A DNA stretch of 64,000 nucleotides, taken from positions 1 through 64,000 of the forward strand of contig DVJP01000066.1 of NCBI GenBank assembly GCA_018716725.1. Direction: 5' to 3'. Positions 8,663-16,193 of the stretch are shown here, in pieces. How positions within the stretch are numbered: the first letter of the stretch is position 1; every line of letters starts with the position of its first letter. The DNA is from Candidatus Merdivicinus excrementipullorum (GTDB lineage Bacteria > Bacillota > Clostridia > Oscillospirales > Ruminococcaceae). Made by a program: the position numbers and the translations under genes. Under the pieces are notes generated by a model. The model saw only the letters and a program-made list of their open reading frames with translations. It was not told the DNA's origin and did no database searches.

Positions 8663-8707
8663 GGTAGAATTGCAAAAAACGAAGGGCCGGGAAACCCGGC
8701 CCCTACA
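8663..8707 (+). repeat. CCCCTACA-type hairpin repeat, copy 2
   Basis: The same 45-bp unit as 8362-8406 with one substitution outside the stem, in direct orientation about 300 bp away. Confidence 0.85.
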
Positions 8708-8755
8708 AATGAGGTTTTGTTTGGTATTAGAAAACAATGGAGGATAACTGTATCG

Positions 8756-8794
8756 AGCCGCTGTGTGCCGTAAATTTTACGGCACACAGCGGCT
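8756..8794. repeat. 39-bp perfect inverted repeat
   Basis: AGCCGCTGTGTGCCGTAAA is followed, after one T, by its exact 19-base complement. There is no adjacent T-run. It sits about 40 bp beyond the stop of coaX on the minus strand and could block RNA decay or act as a weak terminator. Confidence 0.85.
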
Positions 8795-8830
8795 TATGCA
8801 GTTGGTGTGAGGCTGTGCGGCCGCGTCGAA

Positions 8831-9610
8831 TTAGCCGCGGGGCTTCCCCGCATTTTTTTCGTAAATGATCCGAAGGCCCTTTAACAGTAGGTTATTGTCG
8901 TAAATAATTTCCCGCTTGCAGTAGGGGACAATGCACCCAGCCAAACCGCCGGTGGCAATTACCGTAGTTTTCTGGCCCAGCTCCTCCTCAATGCGCTCCA
9001 CTAACCCGTCTAACATGGCTGCCTGGCCGAAAATCGCGCCGCTTTTCATGCAGTCGATGGTGTTGCGGCCAATCACATGAGCCGGTGGTTCCAGAGAAAT
9101 CCTGGGAAGCTGGGAGGTGCGGCCGGTTAAGGTGTCCTGGGAAATCCGCACGCCGGGCAAAATTAAGCCTCCCATGTACCCGCCCTGCTCGTTGACCACC
9201 GAAACAGTGGTGGCAGTGCCCATGTCAATAATAATCAGGGGCTTCGGGTACTGGGCGATAGCCGCCACCGCGTCCACCACCAGGTCGCTGCCGGTCTGGG
9301 CCGGGTTGTCCAGCAGGATGTTCAGGCCGCTTTTGACTCCAGGCCCCACCAAAAGGGGCGTGGTGCCGGTCAGGCGGTTGACCGCGTCCTTTAACGTCTG
9401 GTTCAAGGGCGGCACAACGGAAGAAATAATGCTGCCGTCAACATCCGCCGCCTGGTAGCCGTAAAGGCGGATAATACTGTTAAAGCTGATGGCGTATTCG
9501 TCCGCCGTTTTGCTGTGGTCGGTGGATAAACGGCCGGTAAACAGGATTTCTTCCCCTTTAATGCAGCCGATGCAGATGTTGGTATTGCCTACGTCCAAGG
9601 CTAAAAGCAT
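8831..9610 (-). CDS. coaX: type III pantothenate kinase CoaX
   Basis: A 259-residue ASKHA-fold kinase that phosphorylates pantothenate in the first step of coenzyme A synthesis; this type is not feedback-inhibited by CoA. Seen: the N-terminal phosphate loop DVGNTN (6-11), the GSDLVVDA segment holding the catalytic Asp, and IIDMGTATTV for the second phosphate loop. The true start is ATG 9610 (MLLALDVGN); longer readings add about 98 residues without family similarity. It follows an ECF substrate-binding subunit by 23 bp, which suggests coupled vitamin uptake and activation. Confidence 0.95.
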   Translation of the reverse strand: MLLALDVGNTNICIGCIKGEEILFTGRLSTDHSKTADEYAISFNSIIRLYGYQAADVDGSIISSVVPPLNQTLKDAVNRLTGTTPLLVGPGVKSGLNILLDNPAQTGSDLVVDAVAAIAQYPKPLIIIDMGTATTVSVVNEQGGYMGGLILPGVRISQDTLTGRTSQLPRISLEPPAHVIGRNTIDCMKSGAIFGQAAMLDGLVERIEEELGQKTTVIATGGLAGCIVPYCKREIIYDNNLLLKGLRIIYEKNAGKPRG

Positions 9611-9633
9611 GAAAACACGCCCCTTCAAATTCC

Positions 9634-10281
9634 TTATATCCTGGTTGTCTTGGTAACACGGAACAGCGCCTTGCAGATAACCGCCGTGAGAAGGGCGGCT
9701 ACAATGGCTTCCGGCACGCCGTTTATGAAAATCACGCTGAGAATCACCCCGTAAAGGCCGGTGGCGATCTCCTTTGCGGCGGCATACTGCCTGCCGAAGC
9801 AGAGATAGATTAAGTTCATCACCAGCAGCGTATTGGTGAGAGAGCCTGCAAGGCCCGCGATAGCCAAAGAAACGCTCTGTCCTCCCTTTTTTCCTCCCAG
9901 CCACTTGGTAAAGAGCTTATAGACATAGTAAGGAACCACCCCTACCAGAATCCGCGGCACAAAACAGATCACCAGGCTCCAGCCGTTGCCGTGGAAATCC
10001 CCCACAGAATAGAGGGGGGTGAAGGTGAAAGAGGTGATGTTGGGGGAGATAAAAGAGTTCTGAAGAAAACTGGTTACGCCGAACAAAAACCCCAGAACCG
10101 CCCCTTTTTTCGGTCCCAGAAGCAGGGAACCGATGATGACCGGAACGTGGATGATGGTTGCGCGGGTGACGCCCAATGGGATATAGCCGAGAAACGGGGT
10201 GAAGGCCAGGATGAAAATCAATGCCCCCAACAGCGCCAGCTGTACCATTCCCAGGGTCTTTGCGGATGCTTTTCTGCTCAT
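9634..10281 (-). CDS. ECF transporter S component, probable pantothenate uptake
   Basis: A 215-residue integral membrane protein with about six hydrophobic helices, of the energy-coupling-factor substrate-binding type. The segment GYIPLGVTRATIIHVPVIIGSLLLGP-type region near residues 31-56 and the following glycine-rich loop are typical of this superfamily. The energising ATPase and T subunits are not in the window, as usual for group II ECF systems. Placement directly before coaX suggests pantothenate as the substrate; this is inference. ATG 10281 has GGAGGAA upstream; earlier frame extension would run into a low-complexity region. Confidence 0.82.
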   Translation of the reverse strand: MSRKASAKTLGMVQLALLGALIFILAFTPFLGYIPLGVTRATIIHVPVIIGSLLLGPKKGAVLGFLFGVTSFLQNSFISPNITSFTFTPLYSVGDFHGNGWSLVICFVPRILVGVVPYYVYKLFTKWLGGKKGGQSVSLAIAGLAGSLTNTLLVMNLIYLCFGRQYAAAKEIATGLYGVILSVIFINGVPEAIVAALLTAVICKALFRVTKTTRI

Positions 10282-10457
10282 AAAAATTCCTCCTGCTGCT
10301 GCTCCTTTTATAGGATGCAGCGCAAATATTTTATGCCAATCCGCTTGTTTTGGCGGATTTTGCACCGGAAAGATAGATTTCTGTATTATTATATCCAATT
10401 TTTTCGGGTTTGGCAAGAAAAATATTTCACAAAGCTGGCAGGCTCTCCGGCGGGGTT

Positions 10458-11090
10458 TTAGCGGTTGTGACTGGAAAAGCGTTCCAGGGGGCTTTCTAAG
10501 TGGCGGCGAATCAGCTGAGATAAGGCGTCCGCATCTCCGGCCATCATCAGCTCCAATATCCGGCAGTGCTCCTCATAAAACTGCGAAAACAGCCCGCTTT
10601 GGCGCATATCCAGCACCCGGAAGCGGGTGTAATGGACATGGAACTGCTGCAAAAGGACCCACACCGCCTCCATGCCGGCATAGGAAAAATACAGGGCGTG
10701 GAATTTATTGTCCAGCCGGTAAAACTGGGACGGCTGAAAATCCCCCGCAAGCAGGAGTTTCTGCCGGGCAAGGTTTTCCTCCATCTCCTTCCAAAGCTCC
10801 GGCGGGCGGGACTGGGCCAGCAGGGGCATGAGCCGCAGTTCCACCGAGGTGCGCAGGAAGATCAGCTGCCGGACATAGTCAAAGTCGATTTCCGAAACAA
10901 AGGTGCCCTTCCTTGGCTCTACCCGGATGAGCCTCTCCGTCGAAAGGCGGGAAAGGGCGGCCCGCACCGGCGTCCGGGAAACGGCAAACCGTTCCGCCAG
11001 CGCCTCTTCCCGGAGCTTCTGGCCGGGGGAGAGGGTCAGATTCAGGATTTCCTTGCGGAGGGTGCGGTAAATAGTTTCCGAAGACGCCAT
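10458..11090 (-). CDS. GntR-family transcriptional regulator, FCD (FadR-like) subfamily
   Basis: A 210-residue DNA-binding regulator. Residues 5-70 form the winged helix (IYRTLRKEILNLTLSPGQKL, then SRTPVRAALSRL as recognition helix). The remainder is the all-helical FCD ligand domain with spaced His residues (QFHVHY, EEHCRIL, RRHLE) that commonly bind a metal with an organic acid. The ATG at 11090 shares one base with the comFC stop (TGATG), so translation is probably coupled. The target operon is not evident; the neighbours give no effector clue. Confidence 0.9.
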   Translation of the reverse strand: MASSETIYRTLRKEILNLTLSPGQKLREEALAERFAVSRTPVRAALSRLSTERLIRVEPRKGTFVSEIDFDYVRQLIFLRTSVELRLMPLLAQSRPPELWKEMEENLARQKLLLAGDFQPSQFYRLDNKFHALYFSYAGMEAVWVLLQQFHVHYTRFRVLDMRQSGLFSQFYEEHCRILELMMAGDADALSQLIRRHLESPLERFSSHNR

Positions 11091-11749
11091 CAGCCCACCT
11101 CCCCCGGCATATCCCCGCGGCGGGCGGTTTTGCAGACGGTAACGGCATAAACTCTCGCAGCCCCGGCGTCCCGCAGGGTCTGGGCCGCTTCCAAAAGCGT
11201 AGAGCCGGTGGTGACCACATCGTCGCAGAGAAGGAGAGATTTCCCCTTCAGAGAAATTCCCTTCCGGACCCGGTAAGCGCCTTGCAGATTTTTGCGCCGT
11301 TCCCTGGCGTGCAGGGTGTGCTGCTGGGCGGTGTCCCGGCATTTTCGGAGGGCCGGACACACCGGCATGCCGGTTTCCTCTCCCAAAAACCGGGCCAGCA
11401 GCGCCGCCTGGTTGTATCCCCGCTTCCGCAGCCCTTTCCAGTACATGGGGACGGGGACGATGCAGTCAAACTGCGCTCCGTTGAGCGTTTCCGCTAAATA
11501 GGGAGCTAAGCTCCTGGCCCGGCCGGTTTTCCCCTGGAATTTCAGCTGGCGGACAGCGTTTTCGGCAAGCCCCTCATAGGAAAAAGGAGCAAATAAGCCG
11601 TCCAGCCCCGGCAGGTTCCAGGGCGTTTTCAGCCAGGGGAGGGCAGGCCCGCACTCTTTACAGCAGCGTTCTTCCCTGGGAATGAGCCTTCCGCAGAAGG
11701 GGCATTGTTTTGGAAAAAACAGCGTCCAGAAATATTTCGGGATCTTCAT
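11090..11749 (-). CDS. comFC: ComF-family phosphoribosyltransferase-like protein
   Basis: A 219-residue ComFC/amidophosphoribosyltransferase-like protein, known in competent bacteria to assist DNA uptake or recombination. The N-terminal zinc finger shows CPFC and CCKEC. The C-terminal PRTase loop is LLLCDDVVTTGST, the usual PRPP-binding motif. Start ATG at 11749 has AAGGAGGAGGG just upstream, better than the in-frame ATG 36 bp earlier. No comFA or comFB lies near. It overlaps the GntR gene by one base. Confidence 0.9.
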   Translation of the reverse strand: MKIPKYFWTLFFPKQCPFCGRLIPREERCCKECGPALPWLKTPWNLPGLDGLFAPFSYEGLAENAVRQLKFQGKTGRARSLAPYLAETLNGAQFDCIVPVPMYWKGLRKRGYNQAALLARFLGEETGMPVCPALRKCRDTAQQHTLHARERRKNLQGAYRVRKGISLKGKSLLLCDDVVTTGSTLLEAAQTLRDAGAARVYAVTVCKTARRGDMPGEVG

Positions 11750-11779
11750 AGCCCTCCTCCTTTTCCTATTTTTCGGTGA

Positions 11780-11812
11780 ACACAAAAGGGGACGCCGTCC
11801 AGGCGTCCCAGA
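11780..11812 (-). terminator. intrinsic terminator after lexA
   Basis: On the minus strand GGGACGCC pairs with GGCGTCCC around a five-base loop, followed by CTTTTGTG. It lies between the lexA stop and comFC, so comFC and the GntR gene may be expressed by read-through or from a weak internal promoter. Confidence 0.7.
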
Positions 11813-11824
11813 ATCAGCCGAACC

Positions 11825-12406
11825 TTAATAATTTCGCACCAAGGCGGCAATTTTGCCCAAAATCGTTACTTCCTCCACGATAATGGGTTCGTAGGCCGGG
11901 TTTTCCGGCATCAGGCGGAAATAGCCTTTTTCTTTGTAGATCCGTTTCACCGTGGCTTCATCGTCGATTAAGGCCACTACAATATCCCCGTTGCGGCAGA
12001 CAGGGGTCTTTTTGACCACAATAATGTCTCCGTCCAAAATCCCGGCGCCGACCATGCTGTCCCCCCGGACATGGAGGGCGAAATAATCGTCGGAATCCCC
12101 GGCCAAGTTGGGGATGGGAATGTATTCCTCCACTTCCTCGATGGCGGTAATGGGAATCCCGGCCGTTACCGTCCCCAGCAGGGGCACGGCGCAGGCGTCG
12201 CTGGAAGGCAGCTTGATGGTGCGCTTTTTCATGCTGTCCTTGATGATATAGCCTTCCTCCGACAGTTCTTTCAGGTAGTAATGGACGGTGGAGGTAGATT
12301 TGATGCCCAGTTCCTCCCCAATTTCCCGCACAGTAGGGGAAAAGCCCCGGTTCAGGATGCAGTCGCGGATATATTCGTAAATCTTTTTCCCTTTGTCACT
12401 TAACAT
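11825..12406 (-). CDS. lexA: LexA repressor (SOS response)
   Basis: A 193-residue SOS repressor and RecA-stimulated self-cleaving serine protease. The winged-helix DNA-binding domain occupies about 1-65 (SPTVREIGEELGIKSTSTVHYYL). The cleavage site is Ala82-Gly83 in TVTAGIP. The catalytic dyad is Ser117 (GDSMVGAG) and Lys154 (EATVKR). Its first 11 bases overlap the end of the TrkA-like gene upstream. I could not find a convincing LexA box in front of it, so control may lie further upstream in the operon. recA is in this window at 31.5 kb. Confidence 0.97.
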   Translation of the reverse strand: MLSDKGKKIYEYIRDCILNRGFSPTVREIGEELGIKSTSTVHYYLKELSEEGYIIKDSMKKRTIKLPSSDACAVPLLGTVTAGIPITAIEEVEEYIPIPNLAGDSDDYFALHVRGDSMVGAGILDGDIIVVKKTPVCRNGDIVVALIDDEATVKRIYKEKGYFRLMPENPAYEPIIVEEVTILGKIAALVRNY

Positions 12407-13085
12407 ATCCCCTGCCGCTCCCTTCGTCTGTCAGCCGGAACCGTTCCTTCAGTTCGTGCATGGCATCGTCCTTGGTTAAAATCAGCAGCTTGTCTCCGGA
12501 AAAGATTAATGTGTTGCCTCGGGGAATCAGCATTTCACCGCTGCGTTCCACCGATACCACTACCATCTGTTCCGGCAGCCGGATATCCGAGAGCTTTTTA
12601 CCGGAATACTTAAAGTCGTTGGGCAGTACGATTTCCACAATGGAGGCTTCCCCTTGGTTTAAGGAGATCAGGTGTTTAATAGTGGACATATCCACTTCCC
12701 GTTCCATCAGCCGCGTAATAGCGTCGATGCTGGAAACGGCGATATCCACTCCCAGTTCCCGCATAACATCGGCGTTTTTGGGGTTGTTGGCTTTGGCAAT
12801 AGTCCGGCGGACATGGAATTCCAGCCGCCCCAGCTGACAGGCGATGAGGTTGATTTCATCCTGTCCGGAAACGGCAATGAGCACGTCCGCTTTGGCTGTA
12901 CCGGCCTCCTGCAGCGCCTCAATGGTGGTGCCGTCCCCAAAGATGACAGGGATATCTAAGTTGTTGGCCAGACGGGCGCAGGCTTCCTTTTTGGATTCTA
13001 CAACGGTTGGTTCATGGTTATGCTCCAGCAGGGCTTTGGCCAGGTAATAGCCCACAGTCCCGCCTCCTACGATTACAATTTTCAT
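12396..13085 (-). CDS. TrkA-family potassium uptake regulator (second of a pair)
   Basis: A 229-residue NAD-binding RCK protein. The Rossmann start is MKIVIVGGGTVGYYLA with an acidic residue ending strand 2 (VVES). The C-terminal 80 residues form an RCK_C-type domain. It is half the size of E. coli TrkA and resembles the single-unit KtrA/TrkA form. The partner gene at 13106-13723 precedes it by 20 bp. No TrkH/KtrB channel is in the window. It overlaps lexA, so this operon couples ion homeostasis with SOS control, perhaps only by location. Confidence 0.88.
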   Translation of the reverse strand: MKIVIVGGGTVGYYLAKALLEHNHEPTVVESKKEACARLANNLDIPVIFGDGTTIEALQEAGTAKADVLIAVSGQDEINLIACQLGRLEFHVRRTIAKANNPKNADVMRELGVDIAVSSIDAITRLMEREVDMSTIKHLISLNQGEASIVEIVLPNDFKYSGKKLSDIRLPEQMVVVSVERSGEMLIPRGNTLIFSGDKLLILTKDDAMHELKERFRLTDEGSGRGYVK

Positions 13086-13105
13086 AACGGTTCCTTTCCG
13101 GCGGC

Positions 13106-13723
13106 TCAGTCCACAATGGCGGCGACTACCAGGGAATCGCCGGCGCGGATGGTAATGGGCTGATAGGCTGCCATTGTCATAGAGCCGTCCTCATGACAGA
13201 CGGCAAAGGGGGATTTCCCCTCCCCCAGATTCAGTTCGGAAACCAGCATCCCCACCATTTTCCGGCTTACCGGGACGGTGTGGAAACTGACGGTGGACTG
13301 GCCGATAAGCACTTGGCGGTCAGGTTCCTCCATTAAAAGGTTTTTGACGGTTTCCACAGTTAAATTGGTGGGGCAGATGGTCCGCAGGCCGAAGTGTGCA
13401 AAAACATTTTCCCGCCGGGGATCATAGATCCGGGCCACAATGTTTTCCACATCGAAGTATTCCTTGGCAACCTGGCAGACCATGATGTTGGTGTTGTCGT
13501 CCGGGCTGACCGCAGCCAGGGCGTCGCAGTTTTCGATGCCCGCTTCCCGCAGCACATCCCGGTCAATGGGGATCCCCGCGGTGCAGTAGCCGCTGTAATC
13601 CGGCGGCAGTTTTTCAAAAGCAGCTTCATTGGCGTCCACAATGGTGACGCTGTGGCCCTCCCGGCTTAAGGTGGCGGCCAGCTCGGAGCCGACCTTCCCG
13701 CAGCCAACGATCAGTATATTCAT
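13106..13723 (-). CDS. TrkA-family potassium uptake regulator (first of a pair)
   Basis: A 205-residue RCK protein with the Rossmann motif MNILIVGCGKVGSELA, VDAN at the end of strand 2, and a short RCK_C domain. Start ATG 13723 has AAAGGA upstream; an extension of 31 residues into the intergenic region is not protein-like. It pairs with the gene at 12396-13085; paired half-size TrkA proteins may form hetero-oligomers on one TrkH channel. Confidence 0.86.
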   Translation of the reverse strand: MNILIVGCGKVGSELAATLSREGHSVTIVDANEAAFEKLPPDYSGYCTAGIPIDRDVLREAGIENCDALAAVSPDDNTNIMVCQVAKEYFDVENIVARIYDPRRENVFAHFGLRTICPTNLTVETVKNLLMEEPDRQVLIGQSTVSFHTVPVSRKMVGMLVSELNLGEGKSPFAVCHEDGSMTMAAYQPITIRAGDSLVVAAIVD

Positions 13724-13743
13724 AACAGAATCCTTTCTTGCGG

Positions 13744-14475
13744 TTAATTTTTCCCTTCCGCAGCTTTTTCTTGGCGGGTCATCCGCCGGTAAAAGAGCAA
13801 TCCAACCAGGGCGCACAGCCCTAAAATCCCGTAAAGAACCGCCGCCAGCACGAAATTCCCCTCCAGGATGCTGACCCCGGCATAGGTGGTAATGAGCATG
13901 CCCGGCGCCCGGCCCAGTGTGGAAATCAGTACAAAACGGTGGATACTGATGGGGGTCAAGGGGGCGATAAAGGTAAAAAAATCCTTCGGCAGCCCCGGAA
14001 TAAGGAACAGGATAAAGGTGAGCAGCTCGGCGTTTTTGGCGTTGCGGAACACCTCCAGGCGGTTCAGCTTTTTCACTTTTTTCTCATCGTGAAAAGCCGC
14101 GATAACGCCGCTGCCCAGCTTTTGGACGGCGAAGAAAACAAGGTAGGTGCCAAGAACCACGCCGCCAAGGCAAAGCAAAGCGCCGCCGATGCCTCCGTAC
14201 ATCATGCCGGAAGCCAGTTCAATAGGCTCTCCCGGCAGGAAGGCTATGGCGATCTGGCAGGTCTGGAACAAAATCAGGATTGCCGCGCCCCAAATGCCGA
14301 AGCCGGCAATAAAGCCCTGCAATTCCTCCGCCGCGTTTTCGCTCCGGAGGATGGCCCAAAGGGTATCCCGGTGGTACCAGACGAACCCGCACAGAAAAAG
14401 AGCCATCAACGCCGCGGCAGACCAGGCACAGACCGTAATGACCCGGCGGACAGCGATTTTGTTTTTTTCTTCCAT
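13744..14475 (-). CDS. TVP38/TMEM64-family membrane protein
   Basis: A 243-residue inner-membrane protein of the VTT (SNARE-associated/DedA-related) family. Hydrophobic segments lie near 17-38, 63-85, 90-125 and 210-230. Typical features are GEPIELASGMMYG and FILFLIPGLPKDFFTFIAPLTP. Distant relatives move or handle lipids; the role in bacteria is uncertain. The start is ATG 14475 with AGGAAGGG; an in-frame ATG at 14511 with GAAAGGA is a fair alternative, giving 12 more residues. It is the first gene of the operon leading to lexA, transcribed away from the metK riboswitch. Confidence 0.85.
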   Translation of the reverse strand: MEEKNKIAVRRVITVCAWSAAALMALFLCGFVWYHRDTLWAILRSENAAEELQGFIAGFGIWGAAILILFQTCQIAIAFLPGEPIELASGMMYGGIGGALLCLGGVVLGTYLVFFAVQKLGSGVIAAFHDEKKVKKLNRLEVFRNAKNAELLTFILFLIPGLPKDFFTFIAPLTPISIHRFVLISTLGRAPGMLITTYAGVSILEGNFVLAAVLYGILGLCALVGLLFYRRMTRQEKAAEGKN

Positions 14476-14621
14476 AGGCAAGCCCTTCCTGTTTGGATTG
14501 TGTACTTTCATTGTAAAAGCATTCCTTTCTGTTGTCAAGAGAAAAAGTGTTTGTAATTTGTAAATAGCGGCGGTTTTCGCCTTTTTTGGCAAAATGAAGG
14601 GGTTCTCCGCCAAAAATCCCC

Positions 14622-14650
14622 TTGACAAAAGCAAATGAATTTGGTAATAT
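14622..14650 (+). promoter_or_regulatory. metK promoter
   Basis: TTGACA (14622-14627), 17-bp spacer, TAATAT (14645-14650). Transcription should begin about 14657, just in front of the riboswitch P1 helix. Confidence 0.85.
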
Positions 14651-14664
14651 AATATCGATAATTA

Positions 14665-14764
14665 CCTTATCAAGAGTGGCGGAGGAACAGGACCTGTGAA
14701 GCCACGACAACCTCCCGGGAAACCGGAAAGGTGCCATTTCCTGCGACGCAGTCGAGAGATGAGG
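14665..14764 (+). promoter_or_regulatory. SAM-I (S-box) riboswitch
   Basis: The leader shows the S-box core: AGAGTGGCGGAGG, GGACC, GAAGCCACGACAACC, AAGGTGCCATTTCC and GAGAGATGAGG. P1 closes with CCTTATC (14665-14671) against GATGAGG (14758-14764). S-adenosylmethionine binding should stabilise P1 and allow the downstream terminator, so metK is off when SAM is plentiful. Confidence 0.95.
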
Positions 14765-14781
14765 TTTGCTTTAAAAACTGG

Positions 14782-14807
14782 AAGCGCTCGATGCCGGGCG
14801 CTTTTTT
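14782..14807 (+). terminator. riboswitch expression-platform terminator
   Basis: AAGCGC pairs with GCGCTT, with further inner GC pairs, followed by a run of T. It lies 18 bases after the aptamer and about 120 bases before metK, as expected for transcriptional control by an S-box. Confidence 0.85.
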
Positions 14808-14924
14808 GTTTGCACTGGAATCTTTCCTGCAGGCGGCCTTCCCGGAAAGTCTGGGAACTTTGGGCCGGCGTATGCGTTTTATTTTGTGTTCTCCCGAAAA
14901 AAGGAGAGAAAGGAGAAAAAATTT

Positions 14925-16106
14925 ATGGCACGCACTTTATTTTCCTCTGAATCCGTAACCGAAGGGCATCCCGACAAAATCTGCGACCAGATTTCCGACG
15001 CGGTCCTGGACGCCATTTTGGAAAAGGACCCCATGGGCCGCGTCGCCTGCGAAACCTGCTGCACCACCGGCATGGTTATGGTTATGGGCGAAATTTCCAC
15101 CTCCTGCTATGTGGACATCCCGAAACTCGTCCGGGAAGTCGTAGTGGGCATCGGCTACGACCGGGCCAAATACGGCTTTGACGGCCAGACCTGCGCCGTC
15201 ATCACTTCCATCGACGAGCAGTCCGGCGACATCGCCATGGGCGTGGACAAGGCCCTGGAAGCCAAAAACGGCCAGGATGCGGACGAGAACGAAAACGGCG
15301 CCGGCGACCAGGGCATGATGTTCGGCTACGCCTGCGACGAAACCCCGGAACTGATGCCCATGCCCATTTCCCTGGCCCACAAGCTGGCAAAACGCCTGAC
15401 GGACGTTCGGAAAGACGGCGCCCTGCCCTACCTGCGCCCCGACGGCAAAACCCAGGTGACGGTGGAGTACGAGGACGGCGTCCCGGTCCGTGTGGACACC
15501 ATCGTGGTTTCCTCCCAGCACGCCGAGGATGTGCCTTTAGAGCAGATCCGCAAGGACATCATCGAAAACGTGGTGAAACCCATTATTCCGGCGAACCTTC
15601 TGGATGAAAACACCAAGTATTACGTGAACCCCACCGGCCGGTTCGTCATCGGCGGCCCCGCCGGGGACAGCGGCCTCACCGGGCGGAAGATCATCGTGGA
15701 CACCTACGGCGGCTATGCCCGCCACGGCGGCGGCGCCTTCTCCGGCAAGGACCCCACAAAGGTGGACCGTTCCGCCGCTTACGCCGCCCGCTGGGTTGCC
15801 AAAAACGTGGTGGCCGCCGGTTTGGCCAAGAAATGCGAGATCGAGCTGGCTTACGCCATCGGCGTGGCACACCCCGTCTCCATTATGGTGGACACCTTCG
15901 GCACCGGCGTGGTTTCCGATAAGAAAATCGCGGAAGCCGTGGAAAAAGTTTTTGACCTGCGCCCCACCGCCATTATCAAGGCTTTGGATCTGCGCCGCCC
16001 CATTTACCGGCAGCTGGCCTCCTACGGCCACATGGGCCGGGAGGACCTGGACGTTGCCTGGGAAAAGACCGACCGGGTGGACGCCCTGAAAGAAGCGGTA
16101 AAATAA
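14925..16106 (+). CDS. metK: S-adenosylmethionine synthetase
   Basis: A 393-residue enzyme making SAM from methionine and ATP. Seen: [20 protein letters not shown] at the N-terminus, the [10 protein letters not shown] active-site loop, [19 protein letters not shown], and [19 protein letters not shown] near residues 265-285. The start is ATG 14925 with AAAGGAG at proper spacing; the 13 codons before it are the ribosome-site region. Codon third positions are almost all C or G, more extreme than the neighbours, which fits high expression. It is controlled by the riboswitch upstream and ends at its own terminator. Confidence 0.98.
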   Translation: MARTLFSSESVTEGHPDKICDQISDAVLDAILEKDPMGRVACETCCTTGMVMVMGEISTSCYVDIPKLVREVVVGIGYDRAKYGFDGQTCAVITSIDEQSGDIAMGVDKALEAKNGQDADENENGAGDQGMMFGYACDETPELMPMPISLAHKLAKRLTDVRKDGALPYLRPDGKTQVTVEYEDGVPVRVDTIVVSSQHAEDVPLEQIRKDIIENVVKPIIPANLLDENTKYYVNPTGRFVIGGPAGDSGLTGRKIIVDTYGGYARHGGGAFSGKDPTKVDRSAAYAARWVAKNVVAAGLAKKCEIELAYAIGVAHPVSIMVDTFGTGVVSDKKIAEAVEKVFDLRPTAIIKALDLRRPIYRQLASYGHMGREDLDVAWEKTDRVDALKEAVK

Positions 16107-16125
16107 GCCCCTTGATACAGAAAAC

Positions 16126-16167
16126 GAAGGAGAAGCCCAAAGCTCTACACGGGCCTCTCCTTCCTTT
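16126..16167 (+). terminator. metK terminator
   Basis: GAAGGAGAAGCCC pairs with GGGCCTCTCCTTC (one mismatch) around a 12-base loop, followed by CTTT. It starts 20 bp after the metK stop. Confidence 0.75.
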
Positions 16168-16193
16168 AAACTCAGAAAAAAGGAGTGGATGAA

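Larger units (their letters stand above)
8221..8830. other. gene-free mosaic of palindromic repeats
   Basis: About 610 bp without a credible gene between the UroD-like gene (start 8220) and coaX (stop 8831). It holds two near-identical 45-bp copies of a hairpin repeat, a third hairpin of the same family, a perfect 39-bp palindrome, overlapping hairpins GACGGC/GCCGTC and GTCGCGAA/TTCGCGAC at 8583-8613, a GTCATC/GATGAC hairpin near 8450, and two copies of a 21-bp direct repeat beginning GTTGG at 8630 and 8801 with one difference. Short reading frames here have no ribosome site or protein-like composition. Confidence 0.8.

Noticed and set aside
8362-8707. CRISPR array from repeated 45-bp units
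   Set aside because: Only two close copies with about 257 bp between them, no regular spacers and no cas genes.
8314-8787. Short frames in the repeat-rich gap near 8.5 kb
   Set aside because: They are made of the repeat units themselves and are not preceded by ribosome sites.
12407-12480. LexA operator in front of lexA
   Set aside because: GGAACCGTTCC near 12433 is palindromic, but its half-site spacing does not fit a GAAC-N4-GTTC type box, and it lies in the coding end of the TrkA-like gene.
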